DNA from: an uncultured Alteromonadaceae bacterium
Lineage (GTDB): Bacteria > Pseudomonadota > Gammaproteobacteria > Enterobacterales > Alteromonadaceae
Direction: 5' to 3'
Assembly (NCBI GenBank): GCA_947494925.1
Contig: CANLWS010000008.1
Location: 298,394-362,393, forward strand
Length of the DNA stretch: 64,000 nt
Both the position numbers and the translations under genes were made by a program. A model generated the notes under the pieces. It was not told the DNA's origin and ran no database searches. It was given only the letters and a program-made list of their open reading frames with translations. Shown piece by piece: positions 55,320 through 64,000 of the stretch; positions within the stretch are counted from its first letter, which is position 1; each line of letters opens with the position of its first letter.

Positions 55320-56018
55320 ATGCCAGACATCGTTTGTAAAATTGAAAGTATCGAGCCACTGACTTCGGTTGTCAGTAAAATAGTATTAAATCCTCAGCAG
55401 CAGGTGACATTTAAACCGGGTCAGTATTTACGTGTCATTATGGGGCCGGAAGACAAACGCCCGTTTTCCATCGCCAATGCACCTCTGGACAATAATCTTC
55501 TGGAACTGCACATTGGCGCGGGTCCCGGCAATACCTATGCATCTGAGGTATTGGATAAAATGTCCGAAGATCAACAGATCATCATTGATGGTGGGCATGG
55601 AAAGGCATTTCTCAGAGAGATAGGTCCAAGACCCACTATATTACTGGCCGGAGGAACCGGTTTTTCATATACCCACTCCATCTTGCAAAAACTGATTGGG
55701 CAAAACAGTCACGAACCGATATTTTTGTACTGGGGAACCCGCACCTTGGAGGATATGTATGCCTACGAAGAGCTAATGGAGTTGCACGCTAACCATAAGC
55801 ACTTCAATTTTGTGCCAGTATTAGACCAACCTCATGATGGATGGAAAGGTAAAACGGGTTGGGTACACAAAGCGGTGTTAGAAGATTTTGTCAGCCTGGA
55901 GCCTTACCACGTTTATGTTGCGGGGCGATTCGAAATGGCCGGGGTAGCCAAAGAAGATTTTCACAACAAAGGATTAATGTTGGAGCATCTATATGGCGAT
56001 GCATACGAATTTATCTGA
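55320..56018 (+). CDS. fre: NAD(P)H-flavin reductase
   Basis: 232 residues of the ferredoxin-reductase family. FAD/FMN-contact motif RPFSIANAP, NAD(P)-binding LLAGGTGFSYTHSIL, LYWGTRTLEDMYAYEEL and the C-terminal YVAGRFEMAGVAKEDF identify Fre/LuxG-type reductases that supply reduced flavin. It is directly downstream of ubiD, whose cofactor is a modified reduced FMN made by UbiX, so the pairing is functionally sensible. The ribosome binding site is weak. Confidence 0.93.
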   Translation: MPDIVCKIESIEPLTSVVSKIVLNPQQQVTFKPGQYLRVIMGPEDKRPFSIANAPLDNNLLELHIGAGPGNTYASEVLDKMSEDQQIIIDGGHGKAFLREIGPRPTILLAGGTGFSYTHSILQKLIGQNSHEPIFLYWGTRTLEDMYAYEELMELHANHKHFNFVPVLDQPHDGWKGKTGWVHKAVLEDFVSLEPYHVYVAGRFEMAGVAKEDFHNKGLMLEHLYGDAYEFI

Positions 56019-56361
56019 TTGATGATAATTTCGCCAGCCACCTTGCTGTTAATTCAGTCCAATCCGTTTGCCCATTAATTCAAGCTGGGGGATATTGTGT
56101 TGAGTAGGGTAAAGAGTCACAAATTGCTTGCGCACCCGGTACTCTCTCTTCATCTTTGTTGCTGTTTTGTCCAGATGCAAAGACCACTTGAGACTTCAGC
56201 AACAAAATAACAAATAATTAGCGCGTTTCTCATATCAACATCCTTGTTTTTACTAATTGCAAAGCAGGGCTGTAACGATTAAATCGATTCTTGATTCAAA
56301 TTAACACTAATACCTCTTCTTTATGCGGATTGGCATAACATGACATGTCAATAAATTCGCG
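56019..56361. other. Intergenic region with a possible frameshifted small secreted protein on minus strand
   Basis: Between fre and the convergent RND permease gene. On the minus strand ATG 56233 has AAGGA seven bases upstream and opens a basic-plus-hydrophobic start, but the frame closes at 56150. Shifting by one base after about ten codons gives LLLKSQVVFASGQNSNKDEE and continues to 56080. This looks like a signal-peptide gene broken by a frameshift; evidence is thin. Confidence 0.3.
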
Positions 56362-59300
56362 TTATACAGGGCGTTTCACACCAAAAAGAATGGCATAAAG
56401 TACAGGGATAACACATAAGGTTAGAATTGTAGAGAGTATCAGCCCCCCCATTATTGCTAACGCCATTGGTTCCCACATTTCACCGCCACCGAGGTAAAGT
56501 GGAATCAAACCAAACACAGTAGTCGCAGTTGTCAGTAATATAGGACGCGCTCGCTTTTGCGCCGCCACGATAATAGCTTCGTAGTGACCAAGTCCATTGT
56601 CATCAACTTCCAGCTTAATCCGCTCGAGCAAGACAATCGCATTGTTAATCACAATACCCGCCAATGACACTATCCCCAGAAGCGTCATAAACCCGAAGAA
56701 AGATTGTCCTGCAAGCAACCCAAATGTGACGCCAATCAATCCCAACGGAATAGTGGCGAGAATCACCGCGGCTTTTCGTATAGAGTTAAATTGGCTGATT
56801 AGTAGCAGTACGATTATAAGAACAGCAATCGGCAGTTTGTCTGCAATGGATTGATTGGCCTTTCCGGAAGATTCAGCTTCGCCACCAAGTTCATAGTCAT
56901 AACCAAATGGCCAGGATTCTTTTTGCTCATCCAGCCAAGGGGTGAGTTCACTGAACGCTTGGCTAGCTGTGGTGCTATCATCAATTTGCGCACCAATAGT
57001 GACGTTCTTATAGCGGTCTCGTCGTAAAATGTTGGCTGATTCCCAGACAATTTCAACGTCTGCTACTTGCCTCAAGGGCACGGAGAAGCCGGAAGATTGA
57101 GAATAAACCGCAAGAGCTTCTAATTTGCCAATGTCCTGACGATCCGCTGCTGCAGATCGCATTACTATGGGGATGACTTCATCACCCTCACGGTATTGGG
57201 TTAACTCCATTCCGCTCAATTCTGTTTGCAAGGATATAGCGATATCCTTGCTCGAAATTCCAGCCCGGCGAGCGCGGGTTTGATTGATTTTAACCACCAG
57301 TTTTTTGATGGGCAGTCCCCAATTATCGCTAATTGATTTCAGCCCCTGAGTCTCAGCCATTTTCTGTTTAATGTTATCAACGATAACGAATAGCCTGTCT
57401 TTGTCTTTTCCTCTGACTCTGACTTCTACTGGGTTCGCAATTGGAGAGCCATTTTCAATTTTTCGCAGCTTCACCAGTAAATCAGGGTAGTGAGCGTTTG
57501 CATGCTCCTCGAGCTGCGTCATAACCTTGTCAATCACACCTAAGGAGGACACATTGACCACCAAAAGGGCGTAATAAGCACTGGAAGGTTTAGGGTTGTG
57601 TGTGAGTAGAAACCTAGGTCCACCGGATCCCACGTATGCTATCCAATCGGTGACCCCTTCAGTGCGTTGAGCATTAGTCATCAAATCACTCTTCATGTAC
57701 TCTTCAACCAGTGAAGTAATTCGCTGAGTTTCTTCGATCTTGGTGCCCACAGGCAGTTCAAGTTCCACTTTAAAGTAGGTTCTGTCTGATGGAGGGAAAA
57801 ATAACTTGGGCACAAGGCTTAGTCCCTGGAGTGCCAAGAAAAATACTATCAATGTCAACAACATGGTCAGCCAACGGAATTTCAGAAGCGTTGCAAGTAC
57901 GCCCGCATAACGATGGTAGAGGGCAGAATGGCTCTCTTTCGACTGGGGAGTCGCTTTTAAAAAGAATACGCAAAGCATTGGGATAATGGTCATGGAAATA
58001 GCCCAGGAACACAGCAACGTGATAGTAACGACTTTGAACAAGGAAGCGGTGTATTCCCCTGTGGCGGATTCTGCCAGGAAAATAGGTAAAAATGCAGCGG
58101 CAGTAGTGAGAGAAGAAACCAAGAGTGGCATCTTCAATTCATTCGCAGAATCTATCGCAGCAGACATAGCCTTTTTCCCGGCATTCATCTGCACCATGAT
58201 ATTTTCCGACATCACAATGCCATTGTCGACCAGCATCCCTAGCGAGATGATCAGTGCAGCCAGGGATATCTGATCAATACTGATATTGAAAAATGACATC
58301 AGCAATATACCCGAAATCATGCTGGCAGGAATTAACGCTGCAACAATTAATCCGGTTCTTAGTCCGAGCGTTAGCAACATGACAATAGTTACTACCACAA
58401 CCGCCTGAATCAGATTGCTGGCAAAATCGTTGACTTTCTCTTCTACTTCCTCAGGCATAAAAGACACCAGAGAAAAATCTACACCGATCGGATAGACATT
58501 TTGCATTCTAGCCAAAGTTGCTGAGACCTGTTGACCTAAGGCAATATTGTTGCCGCCTTCACGCATTGAAATTGCAATCGAGAGGGCACGTTCGCCCTTG
58601 AGTGAAACTTGCGTATTGACCGGATCGATGTAACTCCGTTTTATCGTGGCGATTTCCCGTAAATACTGCACGCTGTCACTGCCAGGAATTTGGATAAGGG
58701 TGCTGCTTATATCCTCCAGAGACTCAAAATTACCCGTAGGTTCAACAGAAATGCGATCACGGCTAAGGTTAATTGATCCACCTGGGATAATGATATTTCG
58801 ACTAGATAGTTGATCGCTGATTTGAGAAGGTGATATACCCAGTTCAGCAAGTCTTGCATTATCAAATTCGATGTATATACGTTCTTCCTGAGAACCGAAT
58901 ATTTCAACTTTGGCGGCTTCTGAAAGGTGCAACAGTTCGTCTTTAACTTCCTCTGCAATGTCCTTCATTTCACGATAACTGTATCCCTCCGCGGTCAGAC
59001 CAATGACAATGCCAAATACATCACCAAATTCGTCGTTAACAATGGGATCTTCTGCCTCTTCCGGCAAATCACTTTTAACTGTTTCGATTTTTCGTCTGAG
59101 GTCGTCCCAAATCGGCCGCATTTCTTTGTAGCTTTCTTTGACGTTTGCACTGACAATCGAAACACCTGTGCGGGATTCACTGGATACGAAATCCAGTTCA
59201 GGAATTTCCTGAATGACTTTTTCGATTTTATCTGTCACCAATTCCTCTACGCGCTTAGGGCTGGCGCCGGGAAAATAGGTGATGACTTGGGCCGTTCGGA

Positions 59301-59424
59301 TGATGAAACCTGGATCGTAGTCTTTGGGCATTGTTTTATATGCCATCACACCAAAGAGCAAAATGGCCAACATCAACATTAAAGTCGTGCGGTTATTATC
59401 TAGCGCCAGTTTGGTAATATTCAC
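56362..59424 (-). CDS. RND-family efflux pump inner-membrane permease
   Basis: 1020 residues with the HAE1/AcrB-type layout: helix 1, a long periplasmic loop (about 30-330), helices 2-6, a second loop (about 540-840) and helices 8-12. Helix 4 reads LGMLVDNGIVMSENI; AcrB has two Asp there and this protein has one Asp and one Asn, as in several HAE1 members. The N-terminal periplasmic part contains YFPGASPKRVEELVTDKIE and PEELDFVSSESR-type segments. It starts ten bases after the adaptor gene, so the two form an operon. No outer-membrane channel gene is in the window. Substrate unknown. Confidence 0.92.
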   Translation of the reverse strand: MNITKLALDNNRTTLMLMLAILLFGVMAYKTMPKDYDPGFIIRTAQVITYFPGASPKRVEELVTDKIEKVIQEIPELDFVSSESRTGVSIVSANVKESYKEMRPIWDDLRRKIETVKSDLPEEAEDPIVNDEFGDVFGIVIGLTAEGYSYREMKDIAEEVKDELLHLSEAAKVEIFGSQEERIYIEFDNARLAELGISPSQISDQLSSRNIIIPGGSINLSRDRISVEPTGNFESLEDISSTLIQIPGSDSVQYLREIATIKRSYIDPVNTQVSLKGERALSIAISMREGGNNIALGQQVSATLARMQNVYPIGVDFSLVSFMPEEVEEKVNDFASNLIQAVVVVTIVMLLTLGLRTGLIVAALIPASMISGILLMSFFNISIDQISLAALIISLGMLVDNGIVMSENIMVQMNAGKKAMSAAIDSANELKMPLLVSSLTTAAAFLPIFLAESATGEYTASLFKVVTITLLCSWAISMTIIPMLCVFFLKATPQSKESHSALYHRYAGVLATLLKFRWLTMLLTLIVFFLALQGLSLVPKLFFPPSDRTYFKVELELPVGTKIEETQRITSLVEEYMKSDLMTNAQRTEGVTDWIAYVGSGGPRFLLTHNPKPSSAYYALLVVNVSSLGVIDKVMTQLEEHANAHYPDLLVKLRKIENGSPIANPVEVRVRGKDKDRLFVIVDNIKQKMAETQGLKSISDNWGLPIKKLVVKINQTRARRAGISSKDIAISLQTELSGMELTQYREGDEVIPIVMRSAAADRQDIGKLEALAVYSQSSGFSVPLRQVADVEIVWESANILRRDRYKNVTIGAQIDDSTTASQAFSELTPWLDEQKESWPFGYDYELGGEAESSGKANQSIADKLPIAVLIIVLLLISQFNSIRKAAVILATIPLGLIGVTFGLLAGQSFFGFMTLLGIVSLAGIVINNAIVLLERIKLEVDDNGLGHYEAIIVAAQKRARPILLTTATTVFGLIPLYLGGGEMWEPMALAIMGGLILSTILTLCVIPVLYAILFGVKRPV

Positions 59425-59434
59425 AGCTAACTCC

Positions 59435-60517
59435 CTATTCCTGGAACTTGACTATCATGCCATCGCTAACTTTACTCATGCCTGCGGTCACCAAATGCTG
59501 ACCATGCTCGAGGCCGGAAAATATCTCGATGCCCCAGGTGGTGATATTGCCAATAACTACATTTTGTCGTGTGATTTTACCTTGTCCGGGTTCGACTGAA
59601 GCCACAGTGAAAACGTAGTGTCCGGCACTGTCTTTGAGTACTGCATGTCCGGGAACATAGTAGTTTGCAACAGGGGCGTCCATATCTGGCCGCATTACTC
59701 TGACCCTGGCTGACATGCCTGGCAATATGGTGTGACTGTCAGAATTCGGCATGGTGAACGTTACCTGATAGGTTTTTGTCACCTCATCTGCCTGAGTAGA
59801 TATCTCTTTGAACGCCAAATCAAAGGTCTGGTCAGGAATGGATTCGAAGTTTGCTGAAACTTTTGGTGGTGTGGAGTCAGGTCGCATGTTGATCAATAAA
59901 CTTTCGGGAATATCGACTTTGAAGTTGATATTGTCCAGATCATGCAATGCAACAACTGGTGTTTGTGCGTTTATTTCCTGAAAATTCTCTACATATCGCT
60001 GTGCAATAATTCCATCAAATGACGCATTCAGGCGGGTGTAATCTAGTTTGTTTTTTGCACTTTGCAATTGGGCACTAGCTGAATTGAACTGAGCCTGTAA
60101 TTGGTCGAAATCCGCTTGTGAGATGCTGTTTGTCTGAATCAAATCTTTTGCCCGATTAAAGTCGGACAATGCTTTGTCATAACTTGATTGCGCTTCAGCC
60201 AACTCTACTTTGATATCAGTATCGTCCAATCGGGCTACCAATTGACCTGTAACAACCTGATCTCCCGACTTATTCGGCATCTCGATAATTCGACCTGAAA
60301 TTTTAAATGCCAAATCAACCTTTTGCGATGCATCCACGACAGCAGTAAATTCTTTGTATGGTCCGAATTCAGCTTGTTCGACTACTAATGTTCTCACAGG
60401 TCGCAGGGTAGGGCCTGCGTCTGCTATCTGTGTATTGCTGTCACATCCGCTCAAAATCAGACTTATCGCCATCAAAGGAAGCCATTTAGCGCCTTTAGTG
60501 AGTAACCGAGTGTTCAT
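59435..60517 (-). CDS. RND efflux periplasmic adaptor (membrane-fusion lipoprotein)
   Basis: 360 residues with a lipoprotein signal (LPLMAISLILSGC, Cys at about 25). Adaptor features: the lipoyl-like halves VDLAFKISGRIIEMPNKSGD and the later DGIIAQRYVENFQEIN, separated by a helical hairpin (about 105-160, DKALSDFNRAKDLIQTNSIS), then a beta-barrel and membrane-proximal domain. It links the permease encoded just downstream to an outer-membrane channel. The 162-residue membrane protein gene lies 70 bases upstream on the same strand. Confidence 0.92.
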   Translation of the reverse strand: MNTRLLTKGAKWLPLMAISLILSGCDSNTQIADAGPTLRPVRTLVVEQAEFGPYKEFTAVVDASQKVDLAFKISGRIIEMPNKSGDQVVTGQLVARLDDTDIKVELAEAQSSYDKALSDFNRAKDLIQTNSISQADFDQLQAQFNSASAQLQSAKNKLDYTRLNASFDGIIAQRYVENFQEINAQTPVVALHDLDNINFKVDIPESLLINMRPDSTPPKVSANFESIPDQTFDLAFKEISTQADEVTKTYQVTFTMPNSDSHTILPGMSARVRVMRPDMDAPVANYYVPGHAVLKDSAGHYVFTVASVEPGQGKITRQNVVIGNITTWGIEIFSGLEHGQHLVTAGMSKVSDGMIVKFQE

Positions 60518-60586
60518 ATGATTCTCCGTGGATGTATTCAGTTGTTAAGAACTAATTTTAGCAGGCAGCTTTTATGCCTGGACTGC

Positions 60587-61069
60587 TTATGCGTTACCCT
60601 GGTTAGAGCCAGAACCGTCGGTGTTTTGTTTGACGGTTTCTTCGTCAGTTTGTACATTTGTATCCTTCCGTGATTTATCGTTCAGAATGGATATAACAAC
60701 CAATACATACATCCCTATATGAATTGCCACAATACTCCATACAGTGTTTTTAAAAGCACTATGACCAGACATTACCCCAATATGTTCAAGTGTTTTTGAT
60801 TCTTTACAACAAGCATCATTTTGAAAAGTCACAATGTCTTGATAAATACTGTTTAGTAAATGTACCTGATTTATCATCATTAAGTAGTTGATAACGGCGA
60901 AACCAGAATAGACCAGTATGGCGACAATTTTTTCTGGTTTGTGCAGTGGCCTGTCGACGTATATTATTCCGCCAATCAACGCCAGGTGAACAGTAATAAA
61001 AAGGGTCCAGTGAGTATCCAAACGATTACTTAAGGCAACTGCTATTTCCAGTAGTTGGTATACATCCAT
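60587..61069 (-). CDS. Small hypothetical membrane protein
   Basis: About 160 residues with three to four hydrophobic segments (near 24-40, 50-70 and 112-130) and a hydrophilic Thr/Asn-rich tail (TNVQTDEETVKQNTDGSGSN). Cys-Cys at NDACCKES sits in a loop. I do not recognise the family. ATG 61069 is used; a TTG six bases upstream is possible. It is 70 bases upstream of the RND operon on the same strand and might be its first gene, but a functional link is not shown. Confidence 0.6.
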   Translation of the reverse strand: MDVYQLLEIAVALSNRLDTHWTLFITVHLALIGGIIYVDRPLHKPEKIVAILVYSGFAVINYLMMINQVHLLNSIYQDIVTFQNDACCKESKTLEHIGVMSGHSAFKNTVWSIVAIHIGMYVLVVISILNDKSRKDTNVQTDEETVKQNTDGSGSNQGNA

Positions 61070-61243
61070 TGTCAAAAATTCTTCACTATTAATGATTTAT
61101 CAGGATGTATAGCATTGAATTTATAGATGAACAAATCTGGGTTTCAGCATCATTGGCCTTAGAGTGAAACAAAAAAATCACCTGTTCCAACCTCACTGCC
61201 GTTATACTAGGCCAATGAAACTAAAAAGAATATTGAAAAACAA

Positions 61244-63565
61244 TTGAAAGAAGATCCGTTTTACCAACGTGAAAAAGAAAAATACGAAAACCCGGTTGCC
61301 AGCCGGGAATTTTTGCTGCAAGTACTGCAGAAAGAAAAAAAGCCTCTCAGCTTTCTGGAAATTTGTGAGTTAGTAAAAGCCTCGGATGAAGATTCCAGAG
61401 TGGGGATCCAGCGGCGCCTAAGAGCCATGGAGCGGGAAGGGCAGATTATTTTTAACCGCCAGAAAAAATACGGTCTCGCTGACAAAATGGAATTGGTTAA
61501 GGGGCGAGTTATAGGCCACCGCGACGGTTTTGGATTTCTAAAGCGTGAAGATGGTGAAAAGGATTTGTTTATTCATCAGGGACAGATGCACAGCTTGTTG
61601 CACGATGACGTTGTGTTGGCAAAGGAAAGTGGAACAGATAATAAAGGTCGTCGTGAAGCTCGCATAGCGCGTATTATCGAGCCTCGATCGGAGCCAATAG
61701 TAGGACGTTATTTTCTTGAAAATGGCATTGGGATTGTGATCCCGGATGACAGCCGAATCTGTCATGAGATCATCATACCTCCAGAGAAAGAAAATGGTGC
61801 GCGCCAAGGGCATATCGTTGTAGTTGAATTAACACAAAGACCGCGAAAACGAGTCAATCCCATTGGCCGAATCGTCGAAGTACTTGGTGAACATATGGCG
61901 CCAGGTATGGAAATCGAGATGGCATTGCGTACTTTCGATATTCCTCATCAGTGGCCTAAAGGTGTCGACAAACAGATAACTGGTCTGAAAGAAGAAGTAC
62001 CCTCAGAGGCAAAACAGAATCGTATCGACCTGCGTCAGTTACCGCTTGTTACCATAGACGGAGAAGATGCCCGCGACTTCGATGATGCAGTTTTCTGTGA
62101 ACCTCTGGATGAAGGCGGATGGCAGCTTTGGGTTGCAATAGCCGATGTTAGCTATTATGTCCGTACTGGGACTGCATTGGATGACGAGGCGCAGGAAAGG
62201 GGAAATTCAGTGTATTTCCCGGAGCAGGTTGTTCCCATGTTACCCGAAGTTTTGTCAAATGGCTTATGCTCGCTCAACCCGAATGTGGATCGTTTGTGTA
62301 TGGTCTGTGAGATGACCATCAGCGCCAATGGAACGTTGCAGGACTATCAATTTTATGAAGCAGTGATGATTTCAAAGGCCAGGCTGACCTATACCAAAGT
62401 CTGGAATATTCTCGAAGGTGACCCGGAACTGCACAAACGCTATGCCGAGCACGTGCCGCATCTGCGCAATTTGCATGATATGTATCGCGTGTTGAAAAGA
62501 AAACGTAATCAACGTGGTGCCATTGAATTTGAAACTCAGGAAAATAAGTTCGTATTCAATGCTCAGCGGAAAATCGATCATATCGTGCCAGTAGTAAGAA
62601 ATGATGCGCACAAGCTCATTGAAGAATGCATGATTCTTGCGAATGTAGCAGCTGCCCAATTTTTGCAAAAAAATAAAGCGGAAGCACTCTACCGGATCCA
62701 CGATGAACCCAATGCAGACAGGTTAACCAGTTTTACTTCCTACCTCGGGGAGGTTGGCATTACTCATTCCATCGGGAAAGACGCTAAGCCTTCAGATTTT
62801 ACTGAGCTCGTAGAAAAGATTCGCAATCGCCCGGATCAGGAATTGATTCAGACCATGTTACTGCGTTCTATGAAGCAAGCCGTTTATGACTGTGACAATA
62901 TCGGGCATTTTGGTTTGGCATTGGAGGCTTATGCGCATTTCACTTCACCCATTCGTCGTTATCCGGATTTAGTTGTCCATCGTGCTATCAAAGCGGTGTT
63001 AGACAAACAAAGCAGACGAAAGAGCAAAACCGGAGGCAAAAGTTACACCCACGATGAGGTGGAAGCGCTTGGTGAACAGTGCTCGATGACTGAGCGTCGA
63101 GCTGATGATGCAACCCGTGATGTTGCAGATTGGTTAAAATGTGAATTCATGCTTGATCACGTAGGCGATAGCTTTGAAGGAGTGATTGCATCGGTAACGA
63201 GCTTTGGTTTTTTTGTCAGATTAGGGGAGTTCCATATCGATGGTCTGGTTCACATCGCGTCGTTGGAAAATGATTACTACCATTTTGATGAGGTAAAACA
63301 ATCCCTGATCGGTGAAAGTTACGGAACTGTGCATCGTCTCGGTGACCAGGTCAAAGTCAAAGTAGCTACAGTTAACTTGGATGAGCGTAAAATAGATTTC
63401 CTGCTGGACATGCCTTCACGCAAAGGAAAAGGAAGGAAACCTGCAGCAAAACGCTCTCAAAACAGATCAGACGCCAAAGGTGCCAAAACCACCAGGACGA
63501 GCTCAGCGAGAAGTGATAAGTCAGTGCCCAAGGCCAAAAAGCCGCGCAGCAGGAGAAAGAATTAA
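61244..63565 (+). CDS. rnr: Ribonuclease R
   Basis: 773 residues, start TTG 61244 (KEDPFYQREKEKYENPVASR aligns with the E. coli N-terminus). Domains in order: winged-helix HTH (about 20-80), two cold-shock domains (VKGRVIGHRDGFGF and following), the RNB catalytic domain with TIDGEDARDFDDAVF (metal-binding Asp residues), and an S1 domain (EGVIASVTSFGFFVRL) plus a basic Lys/Arg-rich tail. A 3'-5' exoribonuclease that degrades structured RNA and aids ribosome quality control and cold adaptation (EC 3.1.13.1). The rlmB gene follows at once, the conserved gammaproteobacterial order. Confidence 0.97.
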   Translation: MKEDPFYQREKEKYENPVASREFLLQVLQKEKKPLSFLEICELVKASDEDSRVGIQRRLRAMEREGQIIFNRQKKYGLADKMELVKGRVIGHRDGFGFLKREDGEKDLFIHQGQMHSLLHDDVVLAKESGTDNKGRREARIARIIEPRSEPIVGRYFLENGIGIVIPDDSRICHEIIIPPEKENGARQGHIVVVELTQRPRKRVNPIGRIVEVLGEHMAPGMEIEMALRTFDIPHQWPKGVDKQITGLKEEVPSEAKQNRIDLRQLPLVTIDGEDARDFDDAVFCEPLDEGGWQLWVAIADVSYYVRTGTALDDEAQERGNSVYFPEQVVPMLPEVLSNGLCSLNPNVDRLCMVCEMTISANGTLQDYQFYEAVMISKARLTYTKVWNILEGDPELHKRYAEHVPHLRNLHDMYRVLKRKRNQRGAIEFETQENKFVFNAQRKIDHIVPVVRNDAHKLIEECMILANVAAAQFLQKNKAEALYRIHDEPNADRLTSFTSYLGEVGITHSIGKDAKPSDFTELVEKIRNRPDQELIQTMLLRSMKQAVYDCDNIGHFGLALEAYAHFTSPIRRYPDLVVHRAIKAVLDKQSRRKSKTGGKSYTHDEVEALGEQCSMTERRADDATRDVADWLKCEFMLDHVGDSFEGVIASVTSFGFFVRLGEFHIDGLVHIASLENDYYHFDEVKQSLIGESYGTVHRLGDQVKVKVATVNLDERKIDFLLDMPSRKGKGRKPAAKRSQNRSDAKGAKTTRTSSARSDKSVPKAKKPRSRRKN

Positions 63566-63567
63566 GT

Positions 63568-64000
63568 ATGGCTCAACAAGAGTGGTTGTATGGCATCCAT
63601 GCCCTTGAAGCGGTAATTGAACGTGAACCGGAAAGATTGATTGAACTTTTTGTTCTGAAGGGAAGGGACGACAAAAAAATACACAATATTGTCAATCAAG
63701 CCAGACGATTTGGCGCTTCCGTTCAGTTTTGTCAGCGCAAAGTGCTCGACGAAAAAGTGAATGGAGAACAACATCAAGGGGTGGTGGCCAAAGCAAAACC
63801 CGGAAAACAATATGATGAGAAAGATCTGGCGGACATTGTATCGAGCCAGGCAATGCCATTTTTGTTGGTATTAGATGGCGTGACCGATCCTCATAATCTC
63901 GGCGCTTGTTTACGTACCGCAGATGCAGCGGGTGTGCACGCCTTGGTTGTACCCAAAGATAAATCTGCATCACTAACGCCTATTGCACGAAAAGTGGCTT
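63568..64000 (+). CDS. rlmB: 23S rRNA (guanosine-2'-O-)-methyltransferase RlmB, 5' part
   Basis: The gene begins two bases after rnr and runs off the window edge, leaving about 144 codons. MAQQEWLYGIHALEAVIERE is the usual N-terminal substrate-binding domain; then FLLVLDGVTDPHNLGACLRT is SPOUT motif 1, followed by ADAAGVHALVVPKDKSASL. RlmB methylates the ribose of G2251 in 23S rRNA (EC 2.1.1.185). Tight spacing to rnr suggests translational coupling. The C-terminal motifs are beyond the window. Confidence 0.95.
   Translation, partial: MAQQEWLYGIHALEAVIEREPERLIELFVLKGRDDKKIHNIVNQARRFGASVQFCQRKVLDEKVNGEQHQGVVAKAKPGKQYDEKDLADIVSSQAMPFLLVLDGVTDPHNLGACLRTADAAGVHALVVPKDKSASLTPIARKVA

Noticed and set aside
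58927-59382. 151-residue plus-strand frame inside the RND permease
   Set aside because: Antisense shadow of an intact efflux gene with Cys/Phe-rich unnatural composition.
1-64000. CRISPR arrays, tRNA/rRNA genes, insertion sequences and prophage
   Set aside because: No regularly spaced repeats, cloverleaf sequences, transposase motifs or phage structural genes were recognised on either strand.

Overview
The window looks like chromosomal DNA of a marine gammaproteobacterium of the Alteromonadales (Alteromonas/Paraglaciecola type). This rests on gene content: TonB-dependent receptors beside a polysaccharide lyase family 7 gene, a GH16 glucanase, motX of a sodium-driven polar flagellum, and the gammaproteobacterial gene pairs ubiD-fre and rnr-rlmB. 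No rRNA, tRNA, insertion sequence, prophage or CRISPR array was seen. Coding density is high and most start codons have recognisable ribosome binding sites.

Layout. 1-6.4 kb is a polysaccharide-utilisation locus: the 3' end of a PL7 alginate-lyase-like gene, a lipoprotein esterase, a large TonB-dependent receptor and a FadR-type GntR regulator. Several TTGG-N4-CCAA palindromes lie upstream of the receptor. 6.5-17.2 kb holds an S41 peptidase with a membrane-anchored AraC regulator, an ELW-repeat surface protein with a GlyGly-CTERM-like tail, a broken alpha/beta hydrolase gene, a divergent SDR/TetR pair with twin operators, a second hydrolase and an acyltransferase. 17.5-25.1 kb holds a DUF6671-like zinc-ribbon protein, an OmpW porin, a secreted delta-class carbonic anhydrase, and a two-component system divergent from an exported catalase-peroxidase.

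25-34.8 kb holds a GH16 glucanase, a VOC/SDR/TetR operon, an unrecognised protein, a winged-helix/PD40 membrane regulator divergent from a secreted beta-helix protein, a secreted histidine-phosphatase fusion and a nitroreductase. 34.9-45.6 kb holds a TPR-GGDEF cyclase, DNA polymerase II, a DUF2892 protein with an FNR-type box, a single-domain response regulator, a PatB C-S lyase, an atypical Nramp transporter and a histidine-rich ZnuD-like receptor with two Zur-like boxes. 45.6-50.9 kb holds a MocR/PtsJ-type regulator divergent from a DapA-family lyase and an MFS exporter, then motX, an AlkD-type glycosylase and a TIGR02647 protein. 51-64 kb holds a 752-residue protein of unknown function, ubiD-fre, an RND efflux pair, a small membrane protein, rnr and the start of rlmB.

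The best-supported regulatory units are four. They are the GntR operator array before the first receptor, the Zur-like boxes before the zinc receptor (with the Nramp-like gene directly downstream), the 11-bp direct repeats before katG that suit the adjacent OmpR-type regulator, and the twin palindromes between the SDR and TetR genes. All functions are inferred from reading the sequence; no database search was run.
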